64,000 nucleotides of DNA, from the NCBI RefSeq assembly GCF_024612015.1, contig NZ_CP102512.1:10354001-10418000 (forward strand), in the 5' to 3' direction. Of the stretch, positions 35,386-43,175 are shown one piece after another. Every line of letters starts with the position of its first letter. Within the stretch, counting starts at the first letter, position 1. A program made the position numbers and the translations under genes. Below the pieces are notes generated by a model, which was not told where the DNA came from, ran no database searches, and saw only the letters and a list, made by a program, of their open reading frames with translations. This DNA comes from Streptomyces sp. CA-210063. Its GTDB lineage: Bacteria > Actinomycetota > Actinomycetes > Streptomycetales > Streptomycetaceae.

Positions 35386-35906
35386 CGCTCCCCGTCCCGC
35401 TCCGGGCGGAAAGCGAAGGTCATTACCTCGGTCCCGTCCTCGTCCCGGTACGCGGGCACCGTGGTGAGCCGGACCGGCAGACCGATCCGGATGTCCGCGC
35501 GCGGAACCGTCAGCAGCGACTCCACCAGCACCTCCCCCAGGTCCACATAGCCCACGTGGTACGGCTGGTGCCCGCCGGCCGGAGGCCGGTACGGCGGTTT
35601 CGGCGGGAACGCCTGGAGCGTCCACGACCACACGCGCCCGCTCACCGGCAGCACCCGCGCGGACATCGCCCCGTCCGAACACCTGGGGCACGAGTCCTGC
35701 CGGGGGAAGACGACGGTGCCGCACCCGGAGCAGCGGGCGCCCACGAGACGCGGTGCGTCCCCGTCGCCGAACGCCCGGTTCTCGACGTTCTCGACGTTCT
35801 CGACGTTCTCGACGTTCTCGAGGTGCTCGAGGTGCTCGAGGTGCTCGAGGTGCTCGATGTTCTCGATGTTCTCGAACAACGACTCGTCGATGAGCCTGGT
35901 GGTCAT
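35382..35906 (-). CDS. DUF35 / OB-fold Zn-ribbon partner protein with N-terminal (E-x-x)n repeat
   Basis: A 174-residue protein. Zn-ribbon cysteines C59-x2-C62 and C73-x2-C76 precede the OB-fold (VWSWTLQAFPPK, YHVGYVDLGEVLVE). DUF35 proteins bind acyl-CoA and pair with Ltp-type thiolase-fold enzymes; the partner is encoded next. Unusually, residues 12-43 are a three-residue repeat of ENI, EHL and ENV units that is not part of the family fold. It would be a strongly acidic extension, possibly helical. Confidence 0.82.
   Translation of the reverse strand: MTTRLIDESLFENIENIEHLEHLEHLEHLENVENVENVENVENRAFGDGDAPRLVGARCSGCGTVVFPRQDSCPRCSDGAMSARVLPVSGRVWSWTLQAFPPKPPYRPPAGGHQPYHVGYVDLGEVLVESLLTVPRADIRIGLPVRLTTVPAYRDEDGTEVMTFAFRPERDGER
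35778..35873 (-). repeat. 9-bp tandem repeat inside the DUF35 gene
   Basis: About eleven head-to-tail 9-bp units of three related types (GTTCTCGAC, GTGCTCGAG and GTTCTCGAT on the plus strand), grouped in blocks of like units, as expected from slippage. Each unit encodes Glu-Asn/His-Val/Leu/Ile, so length changes stay in frame. Confidence 0.92.
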
Positions 35907-35924
35907 GCCGTTCCGCCTTCCACG

Positions 35925-37043
35925 TCACCAGCCCAGCAGGCCGGCCAGCCGTTCCCGATGGTGTGCGGCGCCGCCCAGCAGGACCGCGTCGGACTGGGCG
36001 CGCCGGAAGTACAGGTGCGCGTCGTGCTCCCAGGTGAAGCCCATCCCGCCGTGGAACTGCACGCACTCGGCGGCGACGGAGACGAACGCCTCGCCGCACC
36101 ACGCCTGTGCCACCGCCGCCGCCTCGGCCAGCGCCTGGGGCGAGCCGTCCGACCGGACCGCGCGCACCACGGCCGACCGTGCGGCCTCGACCTGGAGCAG
36201 CATGTCGGCGCAGGCGTGCTTGACCGCCTGGAAGCCGCCGATGGCCCTGCCGAACTGGGTACGGCCCTGCACATGGGCCACCGTCATGTCCAACGCGGCC
36301 TGTGCGCCGCCCAGTTGCTCGGCGGCCAGCGCCACCAGGGCCACGTCCAGGGCGCGGGAGACGATGTCCGCCCCCTCGCCGCCGGCGGTCAGCGCCCTGG
36401 CCCGGGCACCGGAGAAGGTGACCACCGCCTGGCCCCGGCTGAGATCCAGGGTGGGCACGCGGCGCACCGTCACCCCCGGCTCGCGCGGGTCGGCCAGGAA
36501 GAGGTCCACTCCGTCGGCCCCGGCCGCGGCCACCACCAGCACCTCGGCGTCGGCGCCGTCGAGGACGAACGGCGCGGTGCCGTCCAGCAGCGGGACGCCG
36601 CCCTGCCAGGAAACGGCCACCGGCACGGCGTCGGCCCGCCACGTCCCGTCGGGCGCGGCCACCGCCAGGGCGTGCACGGTGCCCTCGGCCAGCTCGGCCA
36701 GCGCCTTGTCGGCCGTACCGCAGCCGGCCAGCACCTGCCCGGCCAGCACGGTGGAGGACAGCAGCGGGACCGGTGCCAGCGTCCGGCCCAACTCCTCGCA
36801 GACCACGGCGATCTCGGCGAGGCCGCCGATGCCTCCCGCCGACTCGGGCAGGCCGAGGGCCGCGAGGCCGACCTGCCGGCCGAGCGCGTCCCACAACTCG
36901 GCGTCGATGCCGGGGGCCTCCTCGGCCAGCCGGCGTACCGTGGCGGTGCCGCCGGCGTCCGCGCACACCGACCGAACGGTCTCGCGCAGATCCTCCAGCT
37001 CGGTGTCCGACAGGGCCGTGCCGTCGGTCATGGTGCTCGTCAT
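35925..37043 (-). CDS. Acyl-CoA dehydrogenase (short, FadE-like second-subunit type)
   Basis: A 372-residue acyl-CoA-dehydrogenase-fold protein, with GLPESAGGIGGLAEIAVVCEELGRTLAPVPLLSS at its N-terminal half (only partly quoted: GLPESAGG), VQGRTQFGRAIGGFQAVKH and the C-terminal FHGGMGFTWEHDAHLYFRRA. The canonical EPGAGSD loop is missing. This composition is typical of one partner of the alpha2beta2 acyl-CoA dehydrogenases in steroid side-chain catabolism, where only the other chain carries the full FAD site. Candidate partners are the full-type enzymes at 12093 and 41481. Start overlaps the dikinase stop (ATGA). Confidence 0.85.
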   Translation of the reverse strand: MTSTMTDGTALSDTELEDLRETVRSVCADAGGTATVRRLAEEAPGIDAELWDALGRQVGLAALGLPESAGGIGGLAEIAVVCEELGRTLAPVPLLSSTVLAGQVLAGCGTADKALAELAEGTVHALAVAAPDGTWRADAVPVAVSWQGGVPLLDGTAPFVLDGADAEVLVVAAAGADGVDLFLADPREPGVTVRRVPTLDLSRGQAVVTFSGARARALTAGGEGADIVSRALDVALVALAAEQLGGAQAALDMTVAHVQGRTQFGRAIGGFQAVKHACADMLLQVEAARSAVVRAVRSDGSPQALAEAAAVAQAWCGEAFVSVAAECVQFHGGMGFTWEHDAHLYFRRAQSDAVLLGGAAHHRERLAGLLGW

Positions 37044-39784
37044 CGTGCGCTCCCGCTCTCGTCGCGCCGCTCCTCGTTGTCGACGTACCGCCGCTGCCGC
37101 AGGGCACTGTGCGCGGCCGCCATCCTGGCCACCGGCACGCGGTGCGCGGAACAGGAGACGTAGTCGAGACCGACGTCGTCGCAGAAGGCGATCGACTCGG
37201 GGTCCCCGCCGTGCTCACCGCACACGCCCAGCTTGATGCCGGGCCGCACGCTCCGTGCCCGCTCGGCCGCCAGGGCGACCAGTGCACCCACCCCGTGCGG
37301 GTCGAGCCGCGCGAACGGGCTGGCCGTCAGGAACCCGCGTTCCTGGTACGAGGCGAGCACCTGGCGCTCCACGTCGTCCCGGGAGAACCCGTAGGTGAGC
37401 TGGGTGAGATCGTTGGTGCCGAAGGAGAAGAACTCGGCGTGCTCGGCGAGTTCGCCGGCCAGCAGCGCGGCCCGCGGGGTCTCGATCATCGTGCCGAGCC
37501 GGTACGGGACCTCGACGCCGGTGCGGGCGGCGACCGCGTCGGCGGCACCGCGCACGTACGCGGCAGCGGCGGCGAGTTCCTCCGGCAGGCTCACGAGCGG
37601 GATCATGACCTCCAGATCCGGCCGGACTCCGGTGGCGGCGACATCGGCCCAGGCGGTGAAGAGCGCCTCGGCCTGCGCCGGGTAGAGCCGCTCGTGCAGC
37701 AGCGCCAGCCGCACCCCGCGCAGCCCGAGCATGGGGTTCGCCTCGCGCAGCGCGGCGGCCCGCTGCTCCTCGGCCGCGTCCAGGGCCTGCCCGGGCGCGG
37801 GCAGGAACTCGTGCAGCGGGGCGTCCAGCAGACGCACGGTCACCGGGCGGTTCCCCACGGCGGCCAGCAGCGCGTGGAAGTCCTCGTGCTGCGCGCGCTC
37901 CAGCGCCACCAGCGCCTCGTCGCGAGCGGCCGGGTCGGCGGCCAGGAGCACCCGGCGGATCAGCGGCAGCCGCTCGCCGAGGAACTGGTGTTCCGTACGG
38001 CACAGCCCGACCCCCTCCGCGCCCAGGGCGAGGGCCGTCTCCACCTCGGCCGCCGTGTCGGCGTTGACCCGCACGCCCAGCCGGCGTACGCCGTCCGCCC
38101 ACTCCAGCAAGGTGGACAGCTCGGGCGGCGGTCCGGCGACACTGACGCTCAGTGTTCCCGCGTAGACGGCGCCGGTACGGCCGTCCAGCGAGACCGGGTC
38201 GCCCTCGCGCACCACACGGTCCCCGAAGCGGACCGTCCCGGCGGCCAGGTCGACGCGCAGTCCCTCGGCGCCGCACACCGCGGGCTTGCCGGCGCCCCGC
38301 GCCACCACGGCGGCGTGCGAGGCGATGCCGCCGCTGCCGGTCAGTACGGCGGCGGAGGCCAACATCCCGGGGACGTCCGCCGGGGTCGTCTCGGCGGCCA
38401 CGAGGACGACCCGAGTACCGTCCGCGGCCAGTTCGAGGGCGCGTTCACTGGACAGCACGACCGCTCCGGTCGCCGCCCCCGGGGATGCGGGCAGCCCCGT
38501 CACCAGGAGGTCCTCCCCGCCGGTGAGCCGTAGCTGGGGGTGCAGCAGTTCCTGCACCTGGGCGGGGGTGATCCGCTGTACGGCCTCCTCGCGGCCGAGC
38601 GCCCCGTCCCGGGCCAGGTCCGCTGCCAGACACACCGAGGCGCGCAGCGGCGGGCGGAGTTGCGCCGAGGCGGCGAGCAGGGAGATCTCGTCGTCGCGGA
38701 CCTCGAAGTCGACCGACACCGGCGCGCGCAGATGCCGCTCCAGGGTGAGCAGGGAGTGCTCAAGGAGCGCGGCGCCGCCCGCGAGCCGGTCCAGCGGTTC
38801 GCCGGTGTGCGGCGGCGGGGCGCTGCGGCGCACTCCCCGGAAGAAGGAGCCCTGCGGGGCCAGACGTCCGGTCTCGGGATCGCGGCTGACCGCCGTGCCG
38901 TAGCCCGAGTGGTCCGCCGGGCCGATGCGCAGGGCCTGCACATGCAGGGCGACAGCCAGCTCGGCGGGGAGCCGCTGGGCCCGGCGGGACCTTCGTGCGC
39001 GCGGTGAGTCCCACCGGGCGAGAAGGGCGCGGGCGGCCAGCGCGAGCTGCTGCGCCGGGTCGTCGGGGAAGGGCCGGGAGCCGTGCTCCGCCACGAGGGA
39101 CAGCAGTACGTCGACCCGTGCCCGTGGCCCGGGCGTGTCCAGGAGTGCGTCGTCGAGCACCGCGCCGGGCACGTCGAGGGCGTACTCGGCGACCATGCGC
39201 ACGGTGGTGGCCCACACGTCGTACAGCGCGTCCTCACGCCCGATGACGGCGCACAGGTCGTCGGCACGGGCGGGGGCGATGCCCAGACACGCCAGGTCGG
39301 GCGGCAGTCCGGCGATCTCGGTCGGCGCACTCGCCGACAGGCGCAGCAGCAACGGCCGGGCAGCGTCGCCGATCCGCCGCCCCGAGAGCTGTTCGACCAG
39401 GTCCACGGCGGCTTCGGCGGTGTCGGGTTCGCACAGCGACGCGGCGGCGCCGGCGGGCACGGTGAGTCCCGGCACGACCGGCAGGCCGAGAGCCACCAGC
39501 CGGTCCATCGCCGCGCCGTGCGCGCCCAGCTCGTCGGCGTCGAGGCCCCGGATCCGCCCCTGGCCGTACGGCACGAGGATCCGGCCGGAGGACGCGGGGG
39601 ACGCGGGGGACGCGGAGGACGCGGAGGACCCGGAGGACCCGGAGGACGCGGAAGTCCCGGAGAGCGCGGAGGTCGCGGAGGTTCCAGAGGTCGTGGAGGT
39701 CGTGGAGGTCGCGGAGGTCTCAGAGGGCGCGAGGGGCGCCCCGGACTGTGCGAGCGGGCCCGCCTCGCGGTCGGTGACGCTCAA
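37040..39784 (-). CDS. Pyruvate-phosphate-dikinase-like PEP-utilising enzyme with degenerate ATP-grasp part
   Basis: A 914-residue dikinase homologue. The phosphohistidine domain is intact, with H490 in SGGIASHAAVVARG. The PEP/pyruvate barrel is also well kept: GVGLCRTEHQF, ANPMLGLRGVRL, GTMIETPRAAL, FGTNDLTQ, and the catalytic Cys855 in GVCGEHGGDP. The N-terminal third is poorly conserved: the GGKGANL loop is replaced by LGAHGAAMDRL and the nucleotide-binding RSG region by LRLSASAPTE, so ATP binding is doubtful. Residues 22-66 are a Ser/Thr/Ala low-complexity stretch. Could charge the ATP-grasp-less protein at 23978, or recycle PEP. ATGA overlaps on both sides place it firmly in the operon. 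Confidence 0.78.
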   Translation of the reverse strand: MSVTDREAGPLAQSGAPLAPSETSATSTTSTTSGTSATSALSGTSASSGSSGSSASSASPASPASSGRILVPYGQGRIRGLDADELGAHGAAMDRLVALGLPVVPGLTVPAGAAASLCEPDTAEAAVDLVEQLSGRRIGDAARPLLLRLSASAPTEIAGLPPDLACLGIAPARADDLCAVIGREDALYDVWATTVRMVAEYALDVPGAVLDDALLDTPGPRARVDVLLSLVAEHGSRPFPDDPAQQLALAARALLARWDSPRARRSRRAQRLPAELAVALHVQALRIGPADHSGYGTAVSRDPETGRLAPQGSFFRGVRRSAPPPHTGEPLDRLAGGAALLEHSLLTLERHLRAPVSVDFEVRDDEISLLAASAQLRPPLRASVCLAADLARDGALGREEAVQRITPAQVQELLHPQLRLTGGEDLLVTGLPASPGAATGAVVLSSERALELAADGTRVVLVAAETTPADVPGMLASAAVLTGSGGIASHAAVVARGAGKPAVCGAEGLRVDLAAGTVRFGDRVVREGDPVSLDGRTGAVYAGTLSVSVAGPPPELSTLLEWADGVRRLGVRVNADTAAEVETALALGAEGVGLCRTEHQFLGERLPLIRRVLLAADPAARDEALVALERAQHEDFHALLAAVGNRPVTVRLLDAPLHEFLPAPGQALDAAEEQRAAALREANPMLGLRGVRLALLHERLYPAQAEALFTAWADVAATGVRPDLEVMIPLVSLPEELAAAAAYVRGAADAVAARTGVEVPYRLGTMIETPRAALLAGELAEHAEFFSFGTNDLTQLTYGFSRDDVERQVLASYQERGFLTASPFARLDPHGVGALVALAAERARSVRPGIKLGVCGEHGGDPESIAFCDDVGLDYVSCSAHRVPVARMAAAHSALRQRRYVDNEERRDESGSAR
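39587..39721 (-). repeat. 9-bp-based simple repeat in the dikinase N-terminus
   Basis: Imperfect units of GGAGGACGC and GGAGGTCGC type over ~135 bp encode the Ser/Thr/Ala-rich linker. Third repeat-bearing site near this operon, likely length-polymorphic. Confidence 0.75.
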
Positions 39785-40413
39785 CCCCGGCTCCTTGTGA
39801 CCAGCTCCTCTTCACGGGCCTCGTCCTCGGCCCGGCTGATCCCCAGGACGAGCAGCAGCTCCTGGTGCAGCCGCATCCACACGGTGTGGTACGAGTCGCA
39901 CAGCGGCGAGGCCAGCCACTCGGGCGCCCCGTCGTCGAAGCGGTCCAGGGCGTCCGCCAGGGCCGTCAGGTAGCGTCCGCTGCCCGCGAGCACCGGGTCC
40001 AGCCTGCGCAGCACGGGCTGGATGGCCTCGTGCACGTCTTCCAGGGACTCGCGCACCCCGGCGTCGTAGACGTCGTCGGAGTGGTCGTTGACGGTGCCGT
40101 CGGGGCGGCACTGCCAGGCCGTGCACACATCGCGGATCTTCCGGTTGACCGGCAGGAACGCCTCGTACGCCGCGGTGATCCGCTGCTCCTGCTCGGAGCC
40201 GGCGGAAACCCGCAGGATCTGCGCGGCGGCGGCCTTGGCACGCTCGGTCGGCAGCACCACCGGCCCCTTCACCATGGCCAGCCCGGCGTCGACCAGCGGA
40301 CGGTGCTCCGACTCCGGCCGGCCGCGCCACATCCCTCGCAGAACGAGGTCGACGACGGCTTCGGTGAGGGACCCGTCGGACGCGTCCGGAAGGTCCACGG
40401 CAGGAGATTGCAT
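39781..40413 (-). CDS. Uncharacterised protein, first gene of the dikinase-Ltp operon
   Basis: About 210 residues, mostly helical, soluble, no motif I recognise. It contains MWRGRPESEHRPLVDAG, AYEAFLPVNRKIRDVC, DDVYDAGVRESLEDVHEAI and LHQELLLVLGISRAEDE. The ATG at 40413 has AAAAGG upstream; a GTG six bases earlier is possible. Stop overlaps the dikinase start (ATGA), suggesting a functional partnership, perhaps as an accessory to the dikinase. It does not look like a DNA-binding protein. Confidence 0.7.
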   Translation of the reverse strand: MQSPAVDLPDASDGSLTEAVVDLVLRGMWRGRPESEHRPLVDAGLAMVKGPVVLPTERAKAAAAQILRVSAGSEQEQRITAAYEAFLPVNRKIRDVCTAWQCRPDGTVNDHSDDVYDAGVRESLEDVHEAIQPVLRRLDPVLAGSGRYLTALADALDRFDDGAPEWLASPLCDSYHTVWMRLHQELLLVLGISRAEDEAREEELVTRSRG

Positions 40414-40492
40414 CGCCACACCTTTTCCCCGGTTCTGTGGTGACCGGTTCCTCGGTTCTGTGTTGCCCGGAGGTTACGCCCCGGCGGGCCCG

Positions 40493-40515
40493 TTAGTGAA
40501 GAGGGAGTCAAGAAA
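40493..40515. promoter_or_regulatory. 23-bp dyad TTAGTG-N11-AAGAAA upstream of the dikinase-Ltp operon
   Basis: It matches 9 of 12 consensus positions, 79 bp before the ATG at 40413, overlapping the last codon and stop of the upstream enoyl-CoA hydratase gene. Resembles the dyad at 27987. Confidence 0.4.
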
Positions 40516-41344
40516 CACTTTCCGGTTCCTTGGCCTCGGTCCGGCCGCCACCCGCCTTCGGGCGGCCCCGCGCGGCGAGGAACGACGCCATGCGGTCCTG
40601 TGCCTCCCGGCCGTCCGCCAGGGCGGCGATCAGCCGTGCCTCTTCGGCCAGGTGAAGGCGCAGCCCGTCATCGACTCCGGCGCGCAGCAGGCCCTTCGCG
40701 GCGCGCAGCGCTGCACCGGAGCCGGCGGCCAGATCGGCCGCGGCGCGGTGGGCCGCGTCGTCCAGTTCCTCGTCGTCCACGCACCGGGAGACCAGGCCCC
40801 ACCGTTCGGCGTCGTCGCCGGTCAGGACCCGATTGGTCAGGACCAGGTCCGCCGCCCTACGGGGGCCCACCAGGCGCGGCAGGAACCACGAGGCCCCGCA
40901 GTCCGGCGTGAGCCCGATCGCCGTGTACGCCAGCCGGAACCGCGCGGACCGGGCCGCCAGAACGAGGTCACCCACGAGCGCGAGACCGATCCCGCCCCCC
41001 GCGGCCGCGCCGCGCACGGCGGTCACCAACGGCACCGGCAGGTCGTGCAGAGCCTGTATCGCGGCGTGCGCGGCGCTCGCCACGGCATGCACATAGGCGC
41101 CGGTCTCCGTGCCGCGACCGGCGAATGCGCGCAGGTCACCGCCTACGCAGAAGCTGCCGCCCGCCGCCCGCAGCAGGACCGCGCCGCCCGGGTCCGCGGC
41201 CACCTCGGCGGCGCGGTCACGCAGTGCCTCGGCCGTCCTGAGGTCCAGGGCGTTGCCCCTCCCCGGATCGTCCAGTCTCAGCTCGACGACCCGGTCGGGG
41301 TGGCGGACGATCCGGACCGGCTCGGTGCTCACGGGGAGGCTCAT
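40508..41344 (-). CDS. Enoyl-CoA hydratase/isomerase family protein
   Basis: A 278-residue crotonase-fold protein. The first oxyanion-hole region is GSFCVGGDLRAFAG and the second AVRGAAAGGGIGLALVGD. The usual hydratase glutamates are not evident: the segment after GIGLALVGDLVLAARSA reads FRLAYTAIGLTPDCG, with Asp at the second catalytic position as in isomerase-type members (2-(1,2-epoxy-1,2-dihydrophenyl)acetyl-CoA isomerase/PaaG-like). So an isomerase is at least as likely as a hydratase. Divergent from the acyl-CoA dehydrogenase at 41481 across a strong dyad. Confidence 0.87.
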   Translation of the reverse strand: MSLPVSTEPVRIVRHPDRVVELRLDDPGRGNALDLRTAEALRDRAAEVAADPGGAVLLRAAGGSFCVGGDLRAFAGRGTETGAYVHAVASAAHAAIQALHDLPVPLVTAVRGAAAGGGIGLALVGDLVLAARSARFRLAYTAIGLTPDCGASWFLPRLVGPRRAADLVLTNRVLTGDDAERWGLVSRCVDDEELDDAAHRAAADLAAGSGAALRAAKGLLRAGVDDGLRLHLAEEARLIAALADGREAQDRMASFLAARGRPKAGGGRTEAKEPESVS

Positions 41345-41407
41345 GGGTGTTTCTCCTGTCGTCTTCCCGTCGCCGGGTGCTTCCCGTCCAGGGCGCTTCC
41401 CGGCAAG

Positions 41408-41430
41408 ATACTGAAGACGCTATACAGTTT
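41408..41430. promoter_or_regulatory. 23-bp dyad ATACTG-N11-CAGTTT between hydratase and acyl-CoA dehydrogenase
   Basis: It matches 9 of 12 positions; TACTG and CAGT arms at the standard spacing. Its AGACGCT centre is shared with the dyad at 28506. It covers a TATACA -10-like sequence, 50 bp before the GTG at 41481 and 63 bp before the divergent start. Confidence 0.55.
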
Positions 41431-41480
41431 CTAGGACGCGACGGGAACCGATGCCCGTACGCCCCTCGGCAGGAGGTCCC

Positions 41481-42698
41481 GTGCCCATCCAGTTCGATGT
41501 CGATCCGACTGTCGCCCAACTCGCCGCAACCACAGCAGAGTTCGTACGCGAGGTGGTCATTCCGGCCGAGCGCGAGTGCGGCGGGTCCGTGCACGACGCC
41601 CCCGAGGCAGTGCGGGAAACCCTGCAGAAGGCCGCCCGTGACGCGGGCGTGTTCGCTCCGCACGTACCGACCCGGTGGGGCGGACACGGGCTGGACCTGC
41701 GTGGGCAGGCGGTGGTGTTCGAGGCGGCGGGCTATTCGCTGCTCGGACCGCTGGCGCTGAACTGCGCCGCCCCGGACGAGGGCAACATGCACCTGCTGGA
41801 GAAGGTGGCCACCGAAGAGCAGAAGCAGACGTATCTGCGTCCGCTCGCCGCGGGCGGGACACGGTCCTGCTTCGCCATGACCGAACCGGCTCCGGGAGCG
41901 GGCGCAGACCCCCGCTCCCTGCGCACCACCGCGACCCGGGTGCCCGGCGGCTGGCGCATCGACGGGCACAAGTGGTTCATCACCGGAGCCCAGGGCGCCG
42001 GCTTCGCCATCGTCATGGCCCGGACCTCCGGCAGCCCGGGCGATCCGGGCGGCGCCACCATGTTCCTGGTCGACGCCGACAATCCCGGCATGCGGCTCGT
42101 CCGCAGCATCGAGACGCTGGACGAGTCGCTCTTCGCCGGGCACAGCGAGATCGTCTTCGACGCGTGTGTGGTGGGGGAGGAGCAGGTGCTCGGCGCGGTG
42201 GACCGCGGCTTCGAAGGCGCCCAGGTCCGGCTCGGTCCCGCCCGGATGACCCATTGCATGCGCTGGCTGGGGGCGGCCCGGCGTGCCCAGGACGTCGCGC
42301 TGGAACGGGCGGGGAGCCGGATGGCGTTCGGCTCGGCACTGGGGGACCTCGGCATGGTCCAGCAGATGCTGGCCGACTCCGAGATCGACATCGAGGCGAG
42401 CCGCGCCCTGATCCTGCGGACCGCCTGGGAGCTGGACACCGGCTCCGCCGCCGCCTCGCAGCTCACCTCGGTGTCCAAGACCTTCGTGGCGGAGGCGGTG
42501 AACCGGGTGGTCGACCGGGCGGTGCAGATCTGCGGAGCCCTCGGCATCTCGGCCGCCGACGCCCCACTGGCCCGTCTGTACAGGGAGGTGCGGCCGTTCC
42601 GCATCTACGACGGCCCGTCGGAGACGCACCGCTTCGCCATAGCGCGCCGCGCGGTGCGGCCCTACCGACAGCCGAGCACGGGAGCCGTCGAGGGCTGA
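41481..42698 (+). CDS. Acyl-CoA dehydrogenase
   Basis: A 405-residue full-type acyl-CoA dehydrogenase: FAMTEPAPGAGADPRSL (FAD loop), WRIDGHKWFITGAQGAGF, RLGPARMTHCMRWLGAARRA, and the C-terminal YDGPSETHRFAIARRAV. The catalytic Glu region differs from short-chain enzymes and resembles long/branched-substrate members. GTG at 41481 has AGGAGG before it; an ATG at 41451 without a ribosome site is the alternative start. Right boundary of the supercluster. Confidence 0.9.
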   Translation: MPIQFDVDPTVAQLAATTAEFVREVVIPAERECGGSVHDAPEAVRETLQKAARDAGVFAPHVPTRWGGHGLDLRGQAVVFEAAGYSLLGPLALNCAAPDEGNMHLLEKVATEEQKQTYLRPLAAGGTRSCFAMTEPAPGAGADPRSLRTTATRVPGGWRIDGHKWFITGAQGAGFAIVMARTSGSPGDPGGATMFLVDADNPGMRLVRSIETLDESLFAGHSEIVFDACVVGEEQVLGAVDRGFEGAQVRLGPARMTHCMRWLGAARRAQDVALERAGSRMAFGSALGDLGMVQQMLADSEIDIEASRALILRTAWELDTGSAAASQLTSVSKTFVAEAVNRVVDRAVQICGALGISAADAPLARLYREVRPFRIYDGPSETHRFAIARRAVRPYRQPSTGAVEG

Positions 42699-42821
42699 CG
42701 ACGGGGCCGACGGGGGAGGCGGGGGAGGCGTTCCGGGCCCGTCTCGCCGGAATCAGCGTCCGCCCGACCGAGCCGTTCCGTGGGCCTGAGGCGGCGCCCC
42801 GCTGCCCGAACCGGGGCCGCC

Positions 42822-43055
42822 GTCATCTTCACCTCCGAGGTCCCCGCCGCCGAACCCCTCTCCGGCTGGGGCTTCGTCAAGGACCTCGCGTCCCGCACCG
42901 GCGGCACGGCGGCCACCACCCGCTGGGACACCGGTACCGTCCTGCGCATCGTGGCCCAGCTCGCCGGCGAGGAACTCCTCAGCCGTATCCTCGCCCAACT
43001 CCCCTCCGGCCACGCCCTGCTGTTCGGCCGCGCCGAACTCACCCAGGCCGCCTGA
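42822..43055 (+). pseudogene. C-terminal relic of an unidentified gene
   Basis: About 77 codons with textbook Streptomyces codon use (nearly all third positions G or C) that end in a normal stop, but no credible start: VIFTSEVPAAEPLSGWGFVKD onwards to LLFGRAELTQAA. The frame upstream turns into arginine-rich non-coding sequence. It reads like the tail of an ATP-binding or SMC-like protein, which I cannot name. Followed by a strong hairpin, as expected for a gene end. Confidence 0.5.
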
Positions 43056-43067
43056 CCCGCGGGAAAC

Positions 43068-43110
43068 GGTTCACGGCCGGCACAGCCCGGCTCCGCGCCG
43101 GCCGTGAACC
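43068..43110. terminator. Strong hairpin between relic and ABC/ADH operon
   Basis: Perfect 14-bp arms GGTTCACGGCCGGC / GCCGGCCGTGAACC with a 15-nt loop, placed between the convergent relic and the alcohol dehydrogenase gene. Confidence 0.75.
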
Positions 43111-43175
43111 TGGTGGTCCAGGCCGGTGCGGCGAACGATCTTCACCGTGGACAGGCAGCCCGATGATCACGAAGG

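Noticed and set aside
35778..35873. Tandem array considered as a CRISPR
   Set aside because: Units are contiguous 9-mers without spacers and in frame within a gene. The same holds for 62427-62522 and 58524-58600.
35556..37163. 535-codon plus-strand frame opposite the DUF35 and acyl-CoA dehydrogenase genes
   Set aside because: Its leucine/valine/aspartate repeats are simply the 9-bp minisatellite read in antisense; the rest has no motif.
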